Origin: an uncultured Oscillospiraceae bacterium | Lineage (GTDB): Bacteria; Bacillota; Clostridia; Oscillospirales; Ruminococcaceae | NCBI GenBank assembly: GCA_910584715.1 | Contig: CAJUAN010000035.1 | Coordinates: forward strand, 1 to 26,063 | Reading direction: 5' to 3' | DNA: 26,063 bases | Shown: piece after piece, positions 23,357 to 26,063 of the stretch | How the letters are laid out: every line of letters begins with the position of its first letter | Numbering within the stretch: position 1 is the first letter of the stretch | Notes under the pieces: model-generated | What the model was told of the DNA's origin: nothing | Databases searched by the model: none | Seen by the model: the letters and a program-made list of their open reading frames with translations, nothing else | Translations under genes and position numbers: made by a program

Positions 23357-24769
23357 CTATGCTTTTGTAATTTTAGTGCCCTCCCTTGTCTCGGTGATTG
23401 TGTAGCCCAGCGCGGTTATTTTGTCTCGAAGCTCGTCGGCAAGGGCGAAATTCTTTTCCTTGCGGGCGGCTTTTCTCTGCTCCGCAAGAGCCTTTATCTC
23501 CTCGGGGATATCATCGGCGGCAGCGTTTTTAGCCGCGTATTTTTTAGCCGCCTCAATAAGTCCCAGAGAAAGCACTCTGTCGAAATCGGCGATAAGGTCA
23601 AGCTTATCCTTATTGCTGATGTCCGCTTTAAGCACGTCGTACAGAGCCGTTACCGCGAGGGCGGTGTTGAGATCGCTGTCCATAGCGTCGGTAAAGCCTT
23701 TTCTCAGAGCCGCGCATTTTTCCGCGTCGGATTCTCCCGAACCGTCAAGGACAGCCGCGATTTTCGCCGTAAGCTTTTCATACGCCGCCGCCGCGTTGTC
23801 AAGGTTATCCCAGCTGAAAACAAGGGATTTGCGGTAGTGAGACTGCAAGCAGAAAAAGCGGTACACAAGAGGGTCGTAACCCTTTTCCTCCAGCAGGGAC
23901 ACCGTAAGGAACTCACCCTTTGACTTGCTCATCTTGCCGTCGTTGGTGTTGAGGTGGTGTACGTGGAACCAGTAATTGCACCAGTCATGTCCCAGATATG
24001 CTTCGCTCTGGGCGATCTCGTTGGTGTGGTGGGGGAAAGCGTTGTCTATTCCTCCGCAGTGGATATCAAGATATTCCCCCAGGTGCTTCATGCTTATGCA
24101 GGAGCACTCTATGTGCCAGCCCGGATATCCCAGACCCCAGGGGCTTTCCCATTTAAGCTCCTGGTCGTCGAATTTGGATTTGGTAAACCATAAAACAAAG
24201 TCCGCCTTGTTACGCTTGTTGGAGTCCTCCTCTACGCCTTCCCGGACGCCCACTGCCAGATCCTCCTCGGCAAAGTCGTTGAACACATAGTATTTGTCAA
24301 GCTTTGAGGTGTCGAAGTAAATGTTTCCTCCCGCCTCGTAGGCGTAGCCCTTTTCTATCAGCGCGGCTATAACTCGGATAAATTCGTCAATGCAGCCCGT
24401 GGCAGGCTCTACAACGTCGGGGGTCTTGATGTTCAGCTTTTTGCAGTCCTCGAAAAAGGCTTTGGTGTAGAACGCCGCTATCTCCATTACGGATTTGTGC
24501 TCCCGCTTGGCGCCCTTAAGCATCTTGTCGTCGCCGGTGTCGCCGTCGCTTGAAAGATGTCCCACGTCGGTGATGTTCATAACGCGCTTTACGTCATAGC
24601 CCGAAAAGCGCAGGTATTTTTCCAGAACGTCCTCCATGATGTAGCTTCGCAGGTTGCCGATGTGGGCATAGTGGTACACCGTGGGACCGCAGGTGTACAT
24701 TGATACCTTTCCCTCGAAGCGAGGGATAAAGTCGTCCTTTGAGCGGGTCAGTGAGTTGTAGAGCTTCAT
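23357..24769 (-). CDS. cysS: Cysteinyl-tRNA synthetase
   Basis: Charges tRNA(Cys) with cysteine using ATP. The 470-residue class I enzyme has the HIGH-type motif HIGN (36-39) within TCGPTVYHYAHIGNLRSY and the KMSKS loop at 279-283. Zinc ligands expected for the family are visible at C27, C222 (HIECS), H247 or H248 (FPHHTNE) and E251. The C-terminal helical domain includes the RKAARKEKNFALADELRDKI segment. ATG 24769 has AGGAG about 10 bases upstream. It begins 26 bases after cysE, and both are controlled by the upstream T-box leader, so cysteine synthesis and charging respond together to uncharged tRNA(Cys). The cysE-cysS pairing is well known in Firmicutes. Confidence 0.98.
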   Translation of the reverse strand: MKLYNSLTRSKDDFIPRFEGKVSMYTCGPTVYHYAHIGNLRSYIMEDVLEKYLRFSGYDVKRVMNITDVGHLSSDGDTGDDKMLKGAKREHKSVMEIAAFYTKAFFEDCKKLNIKTPDVVEPATGCIDEFIRVIAALIEKGYAYEAGGNIYFDTSKLDKYYVFNDFAEEDLAVGVREGVEEDSNKRNKADFVLWFTKSKFDDQELKWESPWGLGYPGWHIECSCISMKHLGEYLDIHCGGIDNAFPHHTNEIAQSEAYLGHDWCNYWFHVHHLNTNDGKMSKSKGEFLTVSLLEEKGYDPLVYRFFCLQSHYRKSLVFSWDNLDNAAAAYEKLTAKIAAVLDGSGESDAEKCAALRKGFTDAMDSDLNTALAVTALYDVLKADISNKDKLDLIADFDRVLSLGLIEAAKKYAAKNAAADDIPEEIKALAEQRKAARKEKNFALADELRDKITALGYTITETREGTKITKA

Positions 24770-24795
24770 TTCGGTTATCTCCTTTTCGGTTCAAA

Positions 24796-25509
24796 TTATT
24801 CCTTATCGTTATCGCCTTTATTGCCATTACTGTTATTGAGCTTCTTTCCGAGCTCGGAAATCTCCAGCCTGTTGATCTGCTTTTCAAGTTTTTCTATCCT
24901 TGCAAGATGAGCGCACAGCTCCTGCGCCACGGGGTCTGGAACGTGTATCTGGTCAAGCTCGCCGCAGACGTCCACCTTTTTTCCTCCGCGCCTTACGATC
25001 CTTGCGGGAACGCCCACCGCAGTGCAGTTGGGAGGCACCTCGTCAAGCACCACCGCTCCCGCGGCGATCTTGGAATTGTCCCCCACTTTAAAGGGACCCA
25101 GCACTCTTGCTCCCGCGCCCACCATAACGTTGTTTCCCAGTGTTGGGTGACGCTTGCCCTTGTCCTTGCCCGTACCGCCTAAGGTAACTCCCTGGTACAC
25201 CAGACAGTTGTCGCCGATCTCGGCGGTCTCGCCAATGACCACTCCCGAGCCGTGGTCAATAAAAAAGCCTTTGCCTATTTTCGCGCCCGGGTGTATTTCA
25301 ATGCCGGTGATAAACCGCGCGAACTGGGAAATACACCTTGCCGCGGTGTAAAATCTGTACTGATAAAGCTTATGGGCGACGCGGTACATCAGCACGGCGT
25401 GCAGACCTGAATAGGTCAGCAGTATTTCAAGAGTGCTGCGTGCGGCGGGGTCGCGCTTTTTGACGGATTCTATGTCGGACTTTATGTGATCCATAAAAGT
25501 TTCTTTCAT
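24796..25509 (-). CDS. cysE: Serine O-acetyltransferase
   Basis: Acetylates L-serine with acetyl-CoA to O-acetylserine, the carbon skeleton for cysteine. The 237 residues have an N-terminal helical region (to about 65) and a left-handed beta-helix of hexapeptide repeats. EIHPGAKIG (71-79) and DHGSGVVIGETAEIG (85-99) carry the probable catalytic H86 and D85. The loop GGTGKDKGKRHPTLG and the VPPNCTAVGVPARIV end are typical. The last 35 residues form a short Leu-rich helix and a charged tail. ATG 25509 has AAAGGAG 10 bases upstream; ATG 25494 is a weaker option. It is the first gene behind the T-box. It uses serine made by the serC/serA operon elsewhere in this window; no cysK is present here. 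Confidence 0.96.
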   Translation of the reverse strand: MKETFMDHIKSDIESVKKRDPAARSTLEILLTYSGLHAVLMYRVAHKLYQYRFYTAARCISQFARFITGIEIHPGAKIGKGFFIDHGSGVVIGETAEIGDNCLVYQGVTLGGTGKDKGKRHPTLGNNVMVGAGARVLGPFKVGDNSKIAAGAVVLDEVPPNCTAVGVPARIVRRGGKKVDVCGELDQIHVPDPVAQELCAHLARIEKLEKQINRLEISELGKKLNNSNGNKGDNDKE

Positions 25510-25574
25510 TAAAAAGAGTCTCCTTTCGGTTTAAGACTGTTTGAATTGCCGAAGCTGTGTAAACCGTGTAAAAT

Positions 25575-25831
25575 CGAAAAGCCGCCTCCGCGGGACGTTG
25601 TCCCATGAAGGCGGCGTAAACCGCGGTTCCACTTCAAATTTCGCTTTGGGTCCTTTAACGGGGACGAGCCGCGGACCTATACGCAAAGCCCCGTCTTTCG
25701 CGGAGACTTCTTCCCTGTCCGAGCCGGCAGCCGCACTTCGCAGACGCTCCGCCGCGCCTTTCCACCAAACGGCGCTCTCTGTGGACTTTTGCGTAAGCTA
25801 CTCTGACTGTTATGCTTTTGAGGTATTTACA
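25575..25831 (-). promoter_or_regulatory. Cysteine T-box leader (tRNA-sensing riboswitch)
   Basis: On the minus strand the leader has all main T-box parts. The Stem I base pairs TACGCAAAAGTCC (25783-25795) with GGGGCTTTGCGTA (25680-25692). Apical motifs CAGAGAG and TTGGTGGAAA follow, and the T-box signature AAGTGGAACCGCGG lies at 25621-25634, preceding a terminator. A UGC triplet in GAAGTGCGGC (25733-25735), on the 3' side of Stem I, is the likely specifier and reads Cys, agreeing with the downstream cysE-cysS genes. Uncharged tRNA(Cys) would stabilise the antiterminator and permit transcription. The exact specifier position should be confirmed by a covariance model. Confidence 0.92.
25577..25615 (-). 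terminator. Regulated terminator of the cysteine T-box
   Basis: GCCGCCT pairs with AGGCGGC (25581-25587 with 25609-25615) and an inner GGGAC/GTCCC stem extends the hairpin; on the minus strand TTTTCGATTTT follows. It lies directly after the T-box signature, as expected for the terminator that competes with the antiterminator. Confidence 0.88.
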
Positions 25832-25837
25832 TTATAT

Positions 25838-25866
25838 AGTATATCATGCTGCCGGGAAAAATGCAA
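25838..25866 (-). promoter_or_regulatory. Predicted extended -10 promoter of the cysE operon
   Basis: On the minus strand TGATATACT (extended -10; hexamer 25838-25843) lies 17 bases from a weak -35, TTGCAT (25861-25866, 3 of 6). The predicted start, near 25831, agrees with the 5' edge of the T-box Stem I. Confidence 0.6.
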
Positions 25867-25881
25867 CAGTTTCTGTACGAT

Positions 25882-26063
25882 AAATTTATGTTTATCGCAC
25901 AAGCGTTATAACCCCGCCAGAGGTTAGCTGGTCAAGCTGAGCCCAGCTTGCGGGGGTCAAGGGGGCAGAGCCCCTTGTCGCGCTCCGCAGAGCGCGAAAC
26001 TCCTTTCTCGCGCCCGCAGGCGCATATCCTAAAAAACGGAGAAAGGGGTGAGGAATGGCGAGA
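25882..26063. repeat. Left end of a further inverted-repeat element, with GC-rich hairpins (partial)
   Basis: AAATTTATGTTTATC at 25882-25896 differs by one base from the left terminus of element B. Beyond it there is no supported gene but a series of GC-rich hairpins: AAGCT/AGCTT near 25934-25949, CAAGGGG/CCCCTTG near 25958-25977, CGCGCTC/GAGCGCG near 25979-25996, and CCTTTCTC/GAGAAAGG near 26002-26046 enclosing GCGCC/GGCGC. The interior differs from elements A and B, so only the terminus is shared. The element continues past the window end. Confidence 0.5.

Noticed and set aside
26055..26063. ATG GCG AGA at the window end, preceded by GAAAGGGGTGAGGA
   Set aside because: The upstream purine tract is also the 3' arm of a repeat hairpin (GAGAAAGG), and only three codons are visible; a gene start cannot be supported.
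1..26063. CRISPR arrays, tRNA/rRNA genes, prophage or plasmid functions
   Set aside because: I found no regularly spaced short direct repeats, no tRNA-like TTCRA-bearing cloverleaf outside the T-box, and no integrase, transposase, capsid or mobilisation motifs on either strand.

Overview
The window looks like chromosomal DNA from a spore-forming, anaerobic Clostridia-type Firmicute, most likely Oscillospiraceae/Ruminococcus-like. The basis is protein content and gene order, not a database match: a single-chain pyruvate:ferredoxin oxidoreductase, SpoVS, the ymdB-spoVS pair, the tilS-hpt-ftsH and gdpP-rplI-dnaB blocks, RNase J, and a T-box leader on a cysteine operon. Ribosome binding sites are mostly of the GAAAGGA/AGGAGG type. 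Nearly all coding DNA is housekeeping. I see no phage genes, transposase, CRISPR array, rRNA or tRNA.

Layout. 1-213: the right end of a noncoding repeat, then the nifJ terminator. 214-3804 (-): nifJ, with a promoter at about 3910-3938. 3998-4411: noncoding inverted-repeat element A, lying between the divergent nifJ and serC promoters. 4515-7551 (+): serC, a DUF6440-like small gene, serA and a small membrane protein gene, the first three forming a serine-biosynthesis operon. A bidirectional terminator at 7577-7610 separates this from the convergent minus-strand block.

7634-19769 (-): a nearly continuous run transcribed from a consensus promoter at 19951-19979: rnjA, gdpP, rplI, ybaK/proX-like, a TfoX C-domain gene, dnaB, tilS, hpt, ftsH, ymdB and spoVS. 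It combines RNA decay, c-di-AMP turnover, ribosome, replication, tRNA modification, purine salvage and membrane proteolysis; spoVS also has its own promoter. 20057-20595: element B, a relative of A. 20608-22899 (-): a nucleotidyltransferase/left-handed beta-helix/phosphohexomutase fusion whose mutase part appears catalytically dead. 23037-23225 (-): a small Cys-rich protein. 23357-25509 (-): cysE-cysS behind a cysteine T-box leader at about 25575-25831. 25882-26063: the start of another repeat with the same terminal sequence, running off the window.

The least explained part is a family of noncoding elements bounded by a shared 15-bp inverted repeat (consensus AAATTTTTGTTTATC). Two whole copies (A and B) and two partial copies occupy every large intergenic gap. 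A and B carry a matched compensatory change in their inner inverted repeats, which suggests the fold-back structure is maintained. Other points of interest are the dead mutase domain, a perfect palindrome over the rnjA -35 box, the DUF6440 gene inside the serine operon, and an orphan TfoX C-terminal domain in the dnaB operon.
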